Below, piece after piece: positions 33,456 through 42,591 of a stretch of DNA of 64,000 nt. Every line of letters starts with the position of its first letter. The stretch's first letter is position 1. A program made the translations under genes and the position numbers. The DNA comes from Kutzneria buriramensis. Its GTDB lineage: Bacteria > Actinomycetota > Actinomycetes > Mycobacteriales > Pseudonocardiaceae. The notes beneath the pieces are model-generated. The model saw nothing but the letters and a program-made list of their open reading frames with translations, made no database searches and had not been told where the DNA came from. The stretch covers positions 3,100,001 to 3,164,000 of the forward strand of contig NZ_CP144375.1 in the NCBI RefSeq assembly GCF_043575855.1, given 5' to 3'.

Positions 33456-33501
33456 CTCTACCTGAGACTTACATTCGCCCTGCCTGGGAGCGCGACTCGC
33501 C
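33456..33501. repeat. Family 2 repeat, half copy
   Basis: GAGACTTACATTCG and, further on, GCGCGACTCGC match the right arm of the copies at 11213 and 31315. The partner arm is absent, its place taken by the 40-bp palindrome. Confidence 0.6.
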
Positions 33502-33514
33502 GGGGTTCAGGGGG

Positions 33515-36175
33515 TCAGGGGATGGTCCAGGTCTGGGCGTTGGTGTTGTTGCAGTCGTAGATCTGGAGCTGGGTGCCGTTGGTGAGGGTGCTGCCGGGGT
33601 CGTCGAGGCAGCGGCCGGACTGCGGGTTCAGCAGCCCGGTGCCGTGTACCTGCCACTGCTGCGCGCCGGTGCCGTTGCAGTCGTAGAGCTGCACCTTGAC
33701 GCCGTTGGCGGTGCCGGAGTTGGTGACGTCCAGGCACTTGCCCATCACCTGGAGGGTGCCGTCGCCGGGCACCGCCCACTTCTGGGCGTTGCTGCCGTTG
33801 CAGTCCCACAGCTGGATCGCCGTGTTGTTGCCGAGCCCGCTGTGGTTGTCGTCGGCGCACTTGCCCGCCAGCGCCGAGGTGATGGGCCCGCTCGTCACGT
33901 ACGGAGCCCCCGTGCCGGGATACGACGGCGGCGCGGAGGACGCGGCCCACGAGGTGTTGGCGGTGGTGCCGAGCACGTAGTCAAGCGTCCCACCGGTGTT
34001 GACGATTGACGGCGCGAGAAATGCGTTGTTCCACGTGGATCCATTGAGCGACAACGACTGCACGTACGGCGCGTTGTCGGCGGCCTGCGGCGCGTTGACG
34101 GTCAGCGTGTTGCCGCCGGGCAGCGTGATCACCGACTGCGTGAACATCGGGCTGCCCAGCGCCAGGTCGGCGGTGCCGGGCGTCTCGGGGAACATGCCCA
34201 GCGCCGACCACACGTACCAGGCGCTCATGGTGCCGAGGTCGTCGTTGCCGGCGAGCCCGTTCGGCTTGTCGGTCCAGATCTGGTCCTGGACCTGCCGGAT
34301 CACCTGTTGCGCCCGGTACGGCTGCCCCACGTAGTCGTACTCCCACGGCAGCTCGATGCTGGGCTCGTTGCCGAGGTCGGCCTTGCTGCCGCCGGCCCCG
34401 TTGAAACCCGACAACACGCTGTTCAGGTACGAGACGTAGGCCGCGTTTCCGCCGAATGCGGTCGCCAGGCCGTGAATGTTGAACGGCACCATTCCGGTGT
34501 ACTGCCATGAGGTGCCCTCGACGAAGTTCGATCCGCTGGTCGCGCTGAATCCGCCGGTCCACGAGCCGTCGGCCTGCCGAGGCTGCATGAACTTGCTGGA
34601 CGTGTTGAACAGGTTGACCCACTGCTGCGCACGGTTGGCGAACTTGGTCTGATTCGCCGTGTCACCGAGCGCGCCGGCATATGCCGACAGCGCGAAGTCG
34701 GCGGTGTCGTACTCCAGCTGCGTCGACACCGGTCCGTAGAAGTTGCAGCAGTTCCACTGGCCATCGGTCGGCAGGTAGCCAGGGGTCGTCAGATAGTTCT
34801 GACCTGGGCGGATGTTGTTCTGCACCGACGCCTCGTGCACCATCGCGGTCAGCGCCGCCGAGGTGTCGAAATTGCGTGCACCGAAGGCGTAGTAGTCAGC
34901 GAGAATGGAGGTTCCCGGGTCGCCGACCATCACGTACGTCTCGCCGTTGTTCAACGCCCACTTCGGTAGCATGCCGCTCTGCGCGTAGTCGTTGACCATC
35001 GACTGGGCGATGTCACTTGCCTTGTCCGGCGCCACCAGCGCCGACAACTGGGCCTGCGAGCGATATATGTCCCAGCCGGAGAAATTGGCGTACTGGGCGT
35101 GCCCGGCGGCGACGGCGTGCACCTTGTTGTCGAAGCCGATGTACTGCCCGTTGGCGTCGGAGAACACATTCGGGTGCAGCAGCGAGTGGTAGAGCGCCGA
35201 ATAGAACGTCTGCTGCTGGGTCGCCGTGCCGCCGGCGATCGCGATCCGGCCCAACATGCTGTTCCACGCCGAGTGCGCCGCCTGGTGCACCGCGTCGAAG
35301 TCCCACTGGGCGTTCTCGGTGTCCCGGTTGTTCTGGGCGTTGGCCGTCGACACGTACGAGACGCCGACCTTGGCCTGCACGACCTGGTTGGCGGTGGTGT
35401 CGAAGGTCAGGTACTCGCCGTTGGGCCCGGTCAGCTGCGGGGTGACGGTCTGCGGCCGGGCCGGCGCGCCCGGCCGGGTCGAGTTGGGCACCGGGCCCGA
35501 GTCGAGGGCGCTGAACGTGCCGCTGGTGGTGAAGGGCTGGTCGAACTTGGCGGCGAAGTACACCGTGTACGTCGCACTGGCGCCGCAGAAGTGGCCGGTG
35601 GTCACCGAGCCGGTGATCTCGGTGTTGCTGACCGCGGTCACCGTGGTGTTGCTGACGGCGTTCTGGCTGCCGGCGAGCTTGATCAGCAGATTGGCCTGCT
35701 TGGTGGCGGGGAAGGTGAACCGGCCCATGCCGGATCTGGTGGTCGTGGTCAGCTCCGTGGTGATGCCGGAGTTGAGTTTGACCTTGTAGTAGCCGGCGTC
35801 GGCCTGCTCGTTGGCGTGTGTGAAGGCGGCGGTCGCGGAGCCGTTGATCGCGCCGGTGGTGGGCAGGAACGGCACGTCGCCCATGGCCCCGCAGCCGGGG
35901 CCGGCGATGTGCGTGAGGCTGAATCCGGTGATGGACGAGTCGTTGTACTCGTAGCCGCCGCCGTCGGGGCGGCTCGGCGTGTCGGGGCTCCACTGGACCA
36001 TGCCGAACGGCACGTCGGCGCCGGGGAAGTCGTCGGCGGCGTTGCTCGTGCCGATGAACGTGTTGACGAGGGATGCGGGATCGGTCACCAGCGACGGCGT
36101 GACCGCCATAGCCGGTACGGCGGGTAGCAGCAGGGTCGCCAGCGCGGCCAACGCCAGCGTGCGGGGAAACGACAT
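33515..36175 (-). CDS. Secreted GH92 alpha-mannosidase with ricin-type lectin domain
   Basis: ATG at 36175 with GAAAGGG eight bases before it; 886 residues. Signal peptide LALAALATLLLPAVPAMA. The GH92 body (about 35-745) includes VNTFIGTSN, DVPFGMVQWSPDT, HIAGPGCG, ALYHSLLHPNVF, FSGWDIYRSQ, NEPSIELPWEYDYVGQPY and the acid/base region GNDDLGTMSAWYVWSALG. The last 120 residues form a ricin B domain with three QKW/QQW/QTW repeats. GH92 enzymes are Ca-dependent exo-alpha-mannosidases. The lectin anchors it to glycan. A LacI-type operator sits in its promoter. Confidence 0.93.
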   Translation of the reverse strand: MSFPRTLALAALATLLLPAVPAMAVTPSLVTDPASLVNTFIGTSNAADDFPGADVPFGMVQWSPDTPSRPDGGGYEYNDSSITGFSLTHIAGPGCGAMGDVPFLPTTGAINGSATAAFTHANEQADAGYYKVKLNSGITTELTTTTRSGMGRFTFPATKQANLLIKLAGSQNAVSNTTVTAVSNTEITGSVTTGHFCGASATYTVYFAAKFDQPFTTSGTFSALDSGPVPNSTRPGAPARPQTVTPQLTGPNGEYLTFDTTANQVVQAKVGVSYVSTANAQNNRDTENAQWDFDAVHQAAHSAWNSMLGRIAIAGGTATQQQTFYSALYHSLLHPNVFSDANGQYIGFDNKVHAVAAGHAQYANFSGWDIYRSQAQLSALVAPDKASDIAQSMVNDYAQSGMLPKWALNNGETYVMVGDPGTSILADYYAFGARNFDTSAALTAMVHEASVQNNIRPGQNYLTTPGYLPTDGQWNCCNFYGPVSTQLEYDTADFALSAYAGALGDTANQTKFANRAQQWVNLFNTSSKFMQPRQADGSWTGGFSATSGSNFVEGTSWQYTGMVPFNIHGLATAFGGNAAYVSYLNSVLSGFNGAGGSKADLGNEPSIELPWEYDYVGQPYRAQQVIRQVQDQIWTDKPNGLAGNDDLGTMSAWYVWSALGMFPETPGTADLALGSPMFTQSVITLPGGNTLTVNAPQAADNAPYVQSLSLNGSTWNNAFLAPSIVNTGGTLDYVLGTTANTSWAASSAPPSYPGTGAPYVTSGPITSALAGKCADDNHSGLGNNTAIQLWDCNGSNAQKWAVPGDGTLQVMGKCLDVTNSGTANGVKVQLYDCNGTGAQQWQVHGTGLLNPQSGRCLDDPGSTLTNGTQLQIYDCNNTNAQTWTIP

Positions 36176-36193
36176 CAAGTTCACCCTTTCGCG

Positions 36194-36209
36194 ATGACAT
36201 CGTTGTCAT
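36194..36209. promoter_or_regulatory. LacI-family-type operator at the GH92 promoter
   Basis: ATGACA-tcgt-TGTCAT, an inverted repeat of 6-bp arms with a central CG, just upstream of GH92. It lies between a possible -10 (TTAATA, minus strand near 36220) and the start codon. The form matches sugar-responsive LacI operators; the cognate regulator is not in the window. Confidence 0.6.
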
Positions 36210-36434
36210 GTTCGCCACTATTAACATCGGCGTCCCGAAACGGCGCGCGCACCGCCGAGCGGCCGATGAACGGCAACGGTCACGTCGCCCGAAGGGCGCA
36301 GGGACGAAGCGGATTCATCGGAGGACTGTTGACCGAAACCGTTTTCCCGCGTAGAACTTCCTTGCCGCGCGCCACCGCCACGCCGCGCTCGTCCTCACAC
36401 GAGTGCGGCTCGTTCCTCGTGAGGACGTGCATAG

Positions 36435-37703
36435 GTGATCGGACGGCTCGGTTCGGCGCTGGTGACAACGGTGGGGCTGGTGCTGGCCCCGCTGTGCCAC
36501 GACGGCGATGCGGCGAAGGCGCCGCACACCGTCGTGATGGACGGCCAGGCGCTGGCGAAGACCAAGTTCCAACTCGCGACCGGCACCGCTCCCAAGGCGA
36601 CCCGCACCGCGTACAACCTGCTGCTCAAGACCGCCGACGCCGACCTGAAGGCCGGTCCGTGGTCGGTGACGGACAAGCCGCAGACCCCGCCCAGTGGCGA
36701 CAAGCACGACTACATGAGCCAGGCCCCGTACTGGTGGGCCTCGCAGCCCAAGACCGCCGCCAACCCGCAGGGCTGCCCGTACATCAACAAGGACGGCCAG
36801 CGCAACCCCGAGGCCGACGCGATCACCGACCACACCGAGCGCATGGTGGCCTGGGACGCGATCCGCGACCTGACGCTGGCCTGGTACTACTCCGGCGACG
36901 TCAAGTACGCGCAGCGGGCCGAGCTGGACATCCGCACGTGGTTCCTCAACCCGGCCACGGCGATGAACCCCGACCTCAACTTCGCGCAGATCATCCCGTG
37001 CAGCACCAAGGTCTCCGGCACCGGGATCATCGACTCGTCGCAGAGCCTGACCCAGGTGCTGGACGCGCTGGCCGTGCTGGACTCCGGCGCGCCCGGCTGG
37101 ACCGGCAAGGACACCAGCGCCGCCAAGGCCTGGTTCACCAAGTTCCTGACCTGGATGCAGACCAGCCCGCAGGCCAAGCTGGAGCTGGCCGCCACCAACA
37201 ACCACGGCAGCTTCATCGACCAGCAGAACGCCGCCATGGCGCTCTACACCGGACAGACCGCGCTGGCCAAGAGCATCGTCGAGTCGGTCAAGCTGAACCG
37301 GATCGACAAGCAGATCAAGCCGGACGGCAGCCAGCCGCTGGAGCTGTCGCGCACGATGTCGTGGCACTACTCGAACTTCAACCTGGTGGCGCTGGGCCGG
37401 CTGGCCGAGATCGGCAAGAACGTGGGCGTCGACCTCTGGCACTACACCAGCCCGAGCGGCGGCAGCATCCTCAAGGCCGTCGACTTCCTGATCCCGGCCG
37501 CGGAGCAGGGCCAGAGCGTGTGGCCGTACCAGCAGATCAACGTGTTCGACCAGTCGATCGCCGTGGACATCTTCCACGCCGCGGCCGACCAGGCCGGCGA
37601 CAAGGCGGCCGGCGCGGCGATCGCGAAGACGCCGGTGCCCGCGCTCGGCGACATGTGGCCCGTGCGGCCCGGAGTGACCTCCCTCGACCCGCCCCTCAAG
37701 TAG
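36435..37703 (+). CDS. Secreted polysaccharide lyase, alginate-lyase family (PL5/PL38-like)
   Basis: GTG at 36435; 422 residues. The N-terminal signal-like segment (residues 1-25, RLGSALVTTVGLVLAPLC) is short, with Cys23 possibly a lipid anchor. The (alpha/alpha) toroid alginate-lyase fold shows as YMSQAPYWWASQPKTA, TDHTERMVAWDAIRDLTLAW, LAATNNHGSFIDQQNAAMAL and RTMSWHYSNFNLVALGRLAEIG. NNHG and SWHYSNFNL are the catalytic-region motifs. It cleaves uronic-acid polysaccharide by beta-elimination; glucuronan or alginate are candidates. It is followed by the beta-helix gene after 33 bases. Confidence 0.87.
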   Translation: MIGRLGSALVTTVGLVLAPLCHDGDAAKAPHTVVMDGQALAKTKFQLATGTAPKATRTAYNLLLKTADADLKAGPWSVTDKPQTPPSGDKHDYMSQAPYWWASQPKTAANPQGCPYINKDGQRNPEADAITDHTERMVAWDAIRDLTLAWYYSGDVKYAQRAELDIRTWFLNPATAMNPDLNFAQIIPCSTKVSGTGIIDSSQSLTQVLDALAVLDSGAPGWTGKDTSAAKAWFTKFLTWMQTSPQAKLELAATNNHGSFIDQQNAAMALYTGQTALAKSIVESVKLNRIDKQIKPDGSQPLELSRTMSWHYSNFNLVALGRLAEIGKNVGVDLWHYTSPSGGSILKAVDFLIPAAEQGQSVWPYQQINVFDQSIAVDIFHAAADQAGDKAAGAAIAKTPVPALGDMWPVRPGVTSLDPPLK

Positions 37704-37736
37704 GGAGGGACCCCCAACCCTGACGGGAGTTCTCGA

Positions 37737-39695
37737 ATGAAGCCACTAAGTAGTGGCGTGCTGCTCGCTGCGCAAATCACCATCGGTTTGGTCACGGTGG
37801 GAATGGCAGGAGCAGTGCACGCGGCGACGTCGACCACGGTCTACGTCTCGCCTACCGGATCGGACGCCAACCCCGGCACCAGCGCATCGGCGCCGTTGCA
37901 GACCGTGGGCAAGGCCCAGCAGGTCGTGCGGGGCCTCGTCGCCGGGCAGACCGGGGACGTCACGGTGAGCCTCGCCGACGGCGTGTACCCGCTGCCGTCC
38001 ACGCTGTCGCTGGATTCAGGCGACAGCGGGACCGGCGGGCACAACGTGGTGTGGACCGCCGCGGCCGGCGCCCATCCGGTGCTCAGTGGCGGCATTTCGA
38101 TCAGCGGATGGACGAAGTCGGACGCCGGCAAGAACATCTGGTCGGCGCCGGCTCCGTCCACTCTGGACACCCGACAGCTGTACGTGAACGGCGTCCGGGC
38201 CCAGCGGGCGAGCGGGAAACTGCCCGTCACGCTGACCCGGACGGCCACCGGCTACACCGCGTCGGCGTCCACAATGGCCGGATGGCGCAACCCGAGTGAC
38301 ATCGAGTTCGTGTATCGCGGCGGACTCGGCGCCTGGACCGAGCCGCGCTGCCCGATCGGCTCCATGTCCGGCACGACCATCACCATGGCCCAGCCGTGCT
38401 GGAACAACTCGGAGAAGCGCGTGATGCGCACCGACGGTTCCGGCCGCACGTACGAACTCGTCGGCCGGCAGGCGATCACCGAGTCGCCGACGCTGGTCGA
38501 GAACGCCTACGAGCTGCTCGACACCCCCGGCGAGTGGTACCTCGACAACAGCAAGCACACCGTGTACTACATCCCGCGCAGCGGCGAGAACCTCGCCACC
38601 GCAACGGTGACCGTGCCCAAGCTGGAGCACCTGGTGACCGGCAACGGCGTGCACAACGTGGTCTTCGACGGGATCCAGTTCTCCTACGCGACCTGGTTGC
38701 AGCCCAACACGTCCGAGGGCTTCTCCGAGATCCAGGCCAACTACACGCTGACCGGCCCGCACGGCTGGGACCAGCAGGGCCTGTGCAAGTTCGTGTCCGG
38801 CGGCACCTGCCCGTACGGGGCGTGGACCAAGCAGGGCGCGGCGGTGACGTTCACCGGCGACCAGAACGTGCAGTTCACCGGCGACTCGTTCACGCACCTC
38901 GGCGGCACCGGCCTCGACCTCGGCACCGGCTCGCAGAACGACCTGGTCAAGGGCAGCGTGTTCACCGACATCTCCGGCAACGGCCTGGCGCTGGGCGGCG
39001 TCGACGTCGTCACGCCGACCGCCGCGCAGCGCACCAGCGGCGACCAGATCGTCGACAACCACGTGTACAACGTGGCCTCGGAGTTCGTCGGCGGCATCGG
39101 CATCGACATCGGGTACGTCGAGAAGGCCACCGTGTCGCACAACCAGATCGACCACGTGCCCTACACCGGCATCTCGATCGGCTGGGGCGGTTGGCCGGAC
39201 AAGGTCAAGCTGCCGGCGCAGCCCAACTACTCCAACGGCAACACGCTGTCCAACAACCTGATCTTCGACCACATGCAGCTGCTCAACGACGGCGCGGCCA
39301 TCTACACCAACGGCATCACCGGGTCGTCGCTGGCGAACGGGGAGCACATCACCGGCAACCTGTTCCACGACCAGACCGGCAAGGGCCACGTGATCTACAC
39401 CGACAACGGGGCCAGCTACATCACCATCACCGGCAACGGCGTGTACAGCACCGGCGCGGCCAACGCGTGGGGCAGCCGGCACACCGACTACACCGCCAAC
39501 GACGGCAACTACGACCCGCTGGACATCGAGGGCAACTACTGGCAGAACGGGTCCGGCGACTCGAACTCCAAGAAGGTCGTGCTGAAGAACAACCACGCGA
39601 TCACCGACGCGAGCGGCGTGCCGGCGAGCATCGTGGCCAATGCCGGCATCGAGAAGTCCTACGCCGGCATCCTGAAGTGGAAGCCCGCGGCCTGA
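37737..39695 (+). CDS. Secreted right-handed parallel beta-helix enzyme (polysaccharide lyase/hydrolase type)
   Basis: ATG at 37737; 652 residues. The signal peptide ends VGMAGAVHA. TVYVSPTGSDANPGTSASAPLQTVGKAQQ (about residues 33-60) is the standard N-terminal start of extracellular beta-helix glycan enzymes. The helix follows from about 90 to 630, with repeated VxxNxIxxxxxxGI-type turns (KATVSHNQIDHVPYTGISIGWGG; NTLSNNLIFDHMQLLNDGAAIY). The family includes galactofuranosidases, lyases and epimerases; no single activity can be fixed. It is co-directional with the alginate-lyase gene, forming a probable operon of secreted glycan enzymes. Confidence 0.86.
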   Translation: MKPLSSGVLLAAQITIGLVTVGMAGAVHAATSTTVYVSPTGSDANPGTSASAPLQTVGKAQQVVRGLVAGQTGDVTVSLADGVYPLPSTLSLDSGDSGTGGHNVVWTAAAGAHPVLSGGISISGWTKSDAGKNIWSAPAPSTLDTRQLYVNGVRAQRASGKLPVTLTRTATGYTASASTMAGWRNPSDIEFVYRGGLGAWTEPRCPIGSMSGTTITMAQPCWNNSEKRVMRTDGSGRTYELVGRQAITESPTLVENAYELLDTPGEWYLDNSKHTVYYIPRSGENLATATVTVPKLEHLVTGNGVHNVVFDGIQFSYATWLQPNTSEGFSEIQANYTLTGPHGWDQQGLCKFVSGGTCPYGAWTKQGAAVTFTGDQNVQFTGDSFTHLGGTGLDLGTGSQNDLVKGSVFTDISGNGLALGGVDVVTPTAAQRTSGDQIVDNHVYNVASEFVGGIGIDIGYVEKATVSHNQIDHVPYTGISIGWGGWPDKVKLPAQPNYSNGNTLSNNLIFDHMQLLNDGAAIYTNGITGSSLANGEHITGNLFHDQTGKGHVIYTDNGASYITITGNGVYSTGAANAWGSRHTDYTANDGNYDPLDIEGNYWQNGSGDSNSKKVVLKNNHAITDASGVPASIVANAGIEKSYAGILKWKPAA

Positions 39696-39702
39696 TCCTC
39701 CA

Positions 39703-39759
39703 ATGCAGGGAAGGACGCCTTACCCTCGCTCAATGCGGGTAAGGCGTCCTTCCCTGCAT
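39703..39759. terminator. Family 1 hairpin between beta-helix gene and VOC gene
   Basis: Perfect 23-bp arms (39703-39725 and 39737-39759) with an 11-base loop TCGCTCAATGC. The arm sequence is identical to that at 8598. It lies between convergent genes. Confidence 0.78.
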
Positions 39760-39765
39760 CAGGGC

Positions 39766-40176
39766 TCAGCTCAGCGGCTGGCTGAAGCGGATGGCGTTGC
39801 CGAAGGGGTCGCGCAGGCCGCAGTCGATGCCGTAGTCGCGCTTGGTGGGCTGGTCGGTGAACTCCACGCCCTTGGCCAGCAGCGTCTCGTACGTCTTCTG
39901 GCAGTCGTCGGTGGTGAAGAACAGGGTGCCGGCCATCGCGCCCTTGGTGAGCAGCTCCCGGACCTGCGCGGCGGTCGCCTCGTCCATCCGGGGCGCGCCG
40001 GGCCGCTCCAGCAGGATCTCCCGGTCCGGCTCGCCGGGGACGTTGATCGTCAGCCACCGCATGAAGCCGAGGTCGGCGTCGGTGTTGACCTCCAGGCCGA
40101 GCTTGCCGACGTAGAAGTCGAGCGCCTCGTCCTGGTCGAGCACGAAGATCTGGGAAATCTTGAGGGCGTTGAACAT
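39766..40176 (-). CDS. VOC (glyoxalase) family protein
   Basis: ATG at 40176; 136 residues. The single VOC domain begins FNALKISQIFVLDQDEALDFYVGKLGLEV, and the C-terminal block is DPFGNAIRFSQPL. The central TLFFTTDDCQKTYETLLAKGVEF is typical of this actinobacterial subfamily, often annotated as glyoxalase without proven activity. It lies 35 bases downstream of the AraC gene on the same strand, an arrangement commonly seen. The AraC protein probably controls it. Confidence 0.88.
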   Translation of the reverse strand: MFNALKISQIFVLDQDEALDFYVGKLGLEVNTDADLGFMRWLTINVPGEPDREILLERPGAPRMDEATAAQVRELLTKGAMAGTLFFTTDDCQKTYETLLAKGVEFTDQPTKRDYGIDCGLRDPFGNAIRFSQPLS

Positions 40177-40211
40177 GTCCCGAACGCTAGTGCCGCCACC
40201 CGGCGCCGCGC

Positions 40212-40610
40212 TTATCCAAAACTGCTGGGTCTCATCCACGACATGGCGAAGCAGGTCGGCACTGCGGCCAACGGTCCCCGGGCCCGGTACGCCGACGGCG
40301 ACTCGCCGACGATGTCCCGGAAGGTGCGGCTGAACGTGCCGAGGCTGGTGAAGCCGACCTCCAGGCAGATCTCGGTGACGTTGCGGTCGCACGACCGCAG
40401 CAGGAACATGGCCCGCTCCACCCGCCGCCGCTGGAGGTACCGGTGCGGGGTCTCGCCGAAGGTGGCCCGGAAGGTGCGGATGAAGTGCGCCTGCGACACG
40501 TGCGCGATCCGGGCCAGCGCCGGCACGTCCAGCGGCTCGGCGTAGTGGCGGTCCATGGCGTCCCGGGCCCGCAGCATCCGGCGGTTGGTGTCCTCGGCGG
40601 CGCTACTCAC
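40212..40610 (-). CDS. Minimal AraC-family regulator
   Basis: I place the start at GTG 40610, giving 132 residues; no convincing ribosome site is visible, so the start is uncertain. The protein is almost only the double-HTH domain: LARIAHVSQAHFIRTFRATFGETPHRYLQRRRVERA and VTEICLEVGFTSLGTFSRTFRDIVGESPSAYR. It lacks the N-terminal ligand domain. It shares orientation with the VOC gene downstream and is divergent from the flavin reductase, so it may control either side. Confidence 0.85.
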   Translation of the reverse strand: MSSAAEDTNRRMLRARDAMDRHYAEPLDVPALARIAHVSQAHFIRTFRATFGETPHRYLQRRRVERAMFLLRSCDRNVTEICLEVGFTSLGTFSRTFRDIVGESPSAYRARGPLAAVPTCFAMSWMRPSSFG

Positions 40611-40692
40611 AGCCAAATAACACCATGGGGCGAATGACACCACATCATGGGAACGGTTGCGGGCGGCGCCGCGACGTGACGATGCTCGGGGC

Positions 40693-41229
40693 ATGTCCCT
40701 CACCAGCGGCGTGCTCGTCGGCAACCCCCGTCCCGCTTCCCGCACCCTCAACGCGGCCCTGGCGCTGCGCGACGCCGTCCACGGCCTGGTCGACGGCGTC
40801 CAGGCCGGCCCGGTCGTCGACGCGGCCGAACTGGCCCAGCAGGTTTTCACCCCCGGCGCGACCGCCGTGAAGGCGGCCCTGGAGGCGCTCAGCGCCACGA
40901 ATGTGCTCGTGGTGGCGTCCCCGACGTACAAGGCGACCTACACCGGCCTGCTCAAGGCCGTGCTCGACCAGGCCCCCGGCGGCTTCCTCAATGGCATCGT
41001 CGCGCTGCCGCTCCAGGTGGCCGCCTCCGACAAGCACGCCCTGGCCGTCGACCTGCACCTGCGGCCGGTGCTGGTCGAGCTCGGCGCGATCGTGCCCGGT
41101 CCGGGCGTGTTCGTGAACGAGGCACGGTTGAACGGCGAGCAGGAATCCCTCGCCAAGGAGCTGGCCGACGAGCTGGAGTCGACCGGTACGGCGAAGACGC
41201 TCCGCGCACTGCTGGCTACCAGCAGCTAA
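40693..41229 (+). CDS. NADPH-dependent FMN reductase
   Basis: ATG at 40693; 178 residues. Flavodoxin-like fold: SLTSGVLVGNPRPASRTLNAALALRDAV (phosphate-binding loop), VLVVASPTYKATYTGLLKAVLDQAPGG (NAD(P)H/FMN region), then ALPLQVAASDKHALAVDLHLRPVL. These are the features of the SsuE/MsuE reductase group that supplies reduced FMN to two-component monooxygenases. No partner monooxygenase is nearby. It is 9 bases upstream of the MFS gene, likely one operon. Confidence 0.88.
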   Translation: MSLTSGVLVGNPRPASRTLNAALALRDAVHGLVDGVQAGPVVDAAELAQQVFTPGATAVKAALEALSATNVLVVASPTYKATYTGLLKAVLDQAPGGFLNGIVALPLQVAASDKHALAVDLHLRPVLVELGAIVPGPGVFVNEARLNGEQESLAKELADELESTGTAKTLRALLATSS

Positions 41230-41238
41230 GTTGATCGT

Positions 41239-42555
41239 GTGTCCGTAGCGGCAAGGATGAACCGGTTGCCGGTGACCCGTTCCCACCGGATGGCCACGGT
41301 CGCCGTCGGCCTCGGCCTCTTCTTCGACATCTACGAGATCTTCCTGGCCGGCACGCTGGCCAACGTCCTGGTCGCGAACTTCCACCTGGACAAGGCGATC
41401 CTGCCGGCCGTGCTGGCCTCGACGTTCGTCGGCATGTTCGTCGGCGCGATCCTGCTCGGCCGCCTGGCCGACCGGATCGGCCGGCGGCGGGCGTTCCTGC
41501 TCAGCCTGGGCGTGTACTCGCTGTTCTCGCTGCTCGGCGCGTTCAGCGTGGGCCCGTGGACGCTGATGCTCAGCCGGTTCTTCGCCGGCCTGGGCATCGG
41601 CGCGGAGCCGGCGGTGTCCGACACGTACCTCGGGGACCTGCTGCCGCCGAAGAAACGCGGCCTCTACACGGGCTGGGCGTACACGCTTTCTTTCCTGGGC
41701 GTCCCGGCCGTCGGCTTCCTGGCCAGCTGGCTGGTGCCGCTCGGCCCGAACGCGTGGCGCTGGCTGTTCGTCATCGGCGCGGCCGGCGCGGTGGTCGTGT
41801 TCCTGCTGCGGACCGGGCTGCCGGAGTCGCCGCGGTGGCTGGAGTCCGTCGGCCGGCACGAGGAGGCCGAGCGGATCGTCGCCCGGTTCGAGGCGGAGGC
41901 CGGCGGAAATCTGCCCGAGCCGGCCGCCGAAGAGCAGCCCAACACCACCAGCTCGGTCGGCGCGCTGCTGCGGCCGCCGTACCGCAGGCGGACGCTGATG
42001 ATGGCGGTGTTCCACCTGCTCCAGACGTTCGGCTACTACGGCTTCGGCACGCTGGTACCGCAGGTGCTGGCGGCCAAGGGCTATTCGATCGTGCAGTCGC
42101 TGCTGTTCACCGCCATCACGTTCGTCGGCTACCCGGTCGGCGCGGCGCTGTCGCTGCCGATCATCGAGCGGATCGAGCGCAAGCACCTGGTGATCGCGTC
42201 CGGCCTCGGCATGGCCGCCCTCGGGCTGGCGTTCGGCTTCTCCTCGTCGGAGACGTTGATCCTGACCTTCGGCTTCCTGTACACCGCCGTGAGCAACGTG
42301 TTCAGCAACGCCTTCCACGTCTACCAGGCCGAGATCTTCCCGACCGCCCTGCGCTCGACGGCCGCCGGCGCGACGTACTCGCTGTCCCGGCTGTCCAGCG
42401 CCGCGATGCCGTTCGTGCTCGTGCCGCTGTTGCACGCCACCAACGCCGCCGTGCTGTTCGGCGTCGTCGCCGCTGCCATGCTCATCGTCGCGCTGGACGT
42501 CGGCCTGCTCGGGCCGCGCACCACCGGCCGTGACCTGGAATTGGTCAACATCTGA
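41239..42555 (+). CDS. MFS transporter, sugar/aromatic-acid-porter-like
   Basis: GTG at 41239; 438 residues with 12 predicted helices. GRLADRIGRRRAFLL is the MFS loop 2-3 motif, and FFAGLGIGAEPAVSDTYLGDLLPPKKRGLYTG the loop 4-5 motif, which has the form of the metabolite-H+ symporter/niacin-aromatic acid group. PESPRWLESVGRHEEAERIV follows helix 6. The substrate cannot be read. Co-transcription with the flavin reductase suggests uptake or export of a compound that is also oxidised or reduced. Confidence 0.88.
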   Translation: MSVAARMNRLPVTRSHRMATVAVGLGLFFDIYEIFLAGTLANVLVANFHLDKAILPAVLASTFVGMFVGAILLGRLADRIGRRRAFLLSLGVYSLFSLLGAFSVGPWTLMLSRFFAGLGIGAEPAVSDTYLGDLLPPKKRGLYTGWAYTLSFLGVPAVGFLASWLVPLGPNAWRWLFVIGAAGAVVVFLLRTGLPESPRWLESVGRHEEAERIVARFEAEAGGNLPEPAAEEQPNTTSSVGALLRPPYRRRTLMMAVFHLLQTFGYYGFGTLVPQVLAAKGYSIVQSLLFTAITFVGYPVGAALSLPIIERIERKHLVIASGLGMAALGLAFGFSSSETLILTFGFLYTAVSNVFSNAFHVYQAEIFPTALRSTAAGATYSLSRLSSAAMPFVLVPLLHATNAAVLFGVVAAAMLIVALDVGLLGPRTTGRDLELVNI

Positions 42556-42591
42556 GCAAACCGCGCGGGCTACTGGCGCGTAGTAAGCACC

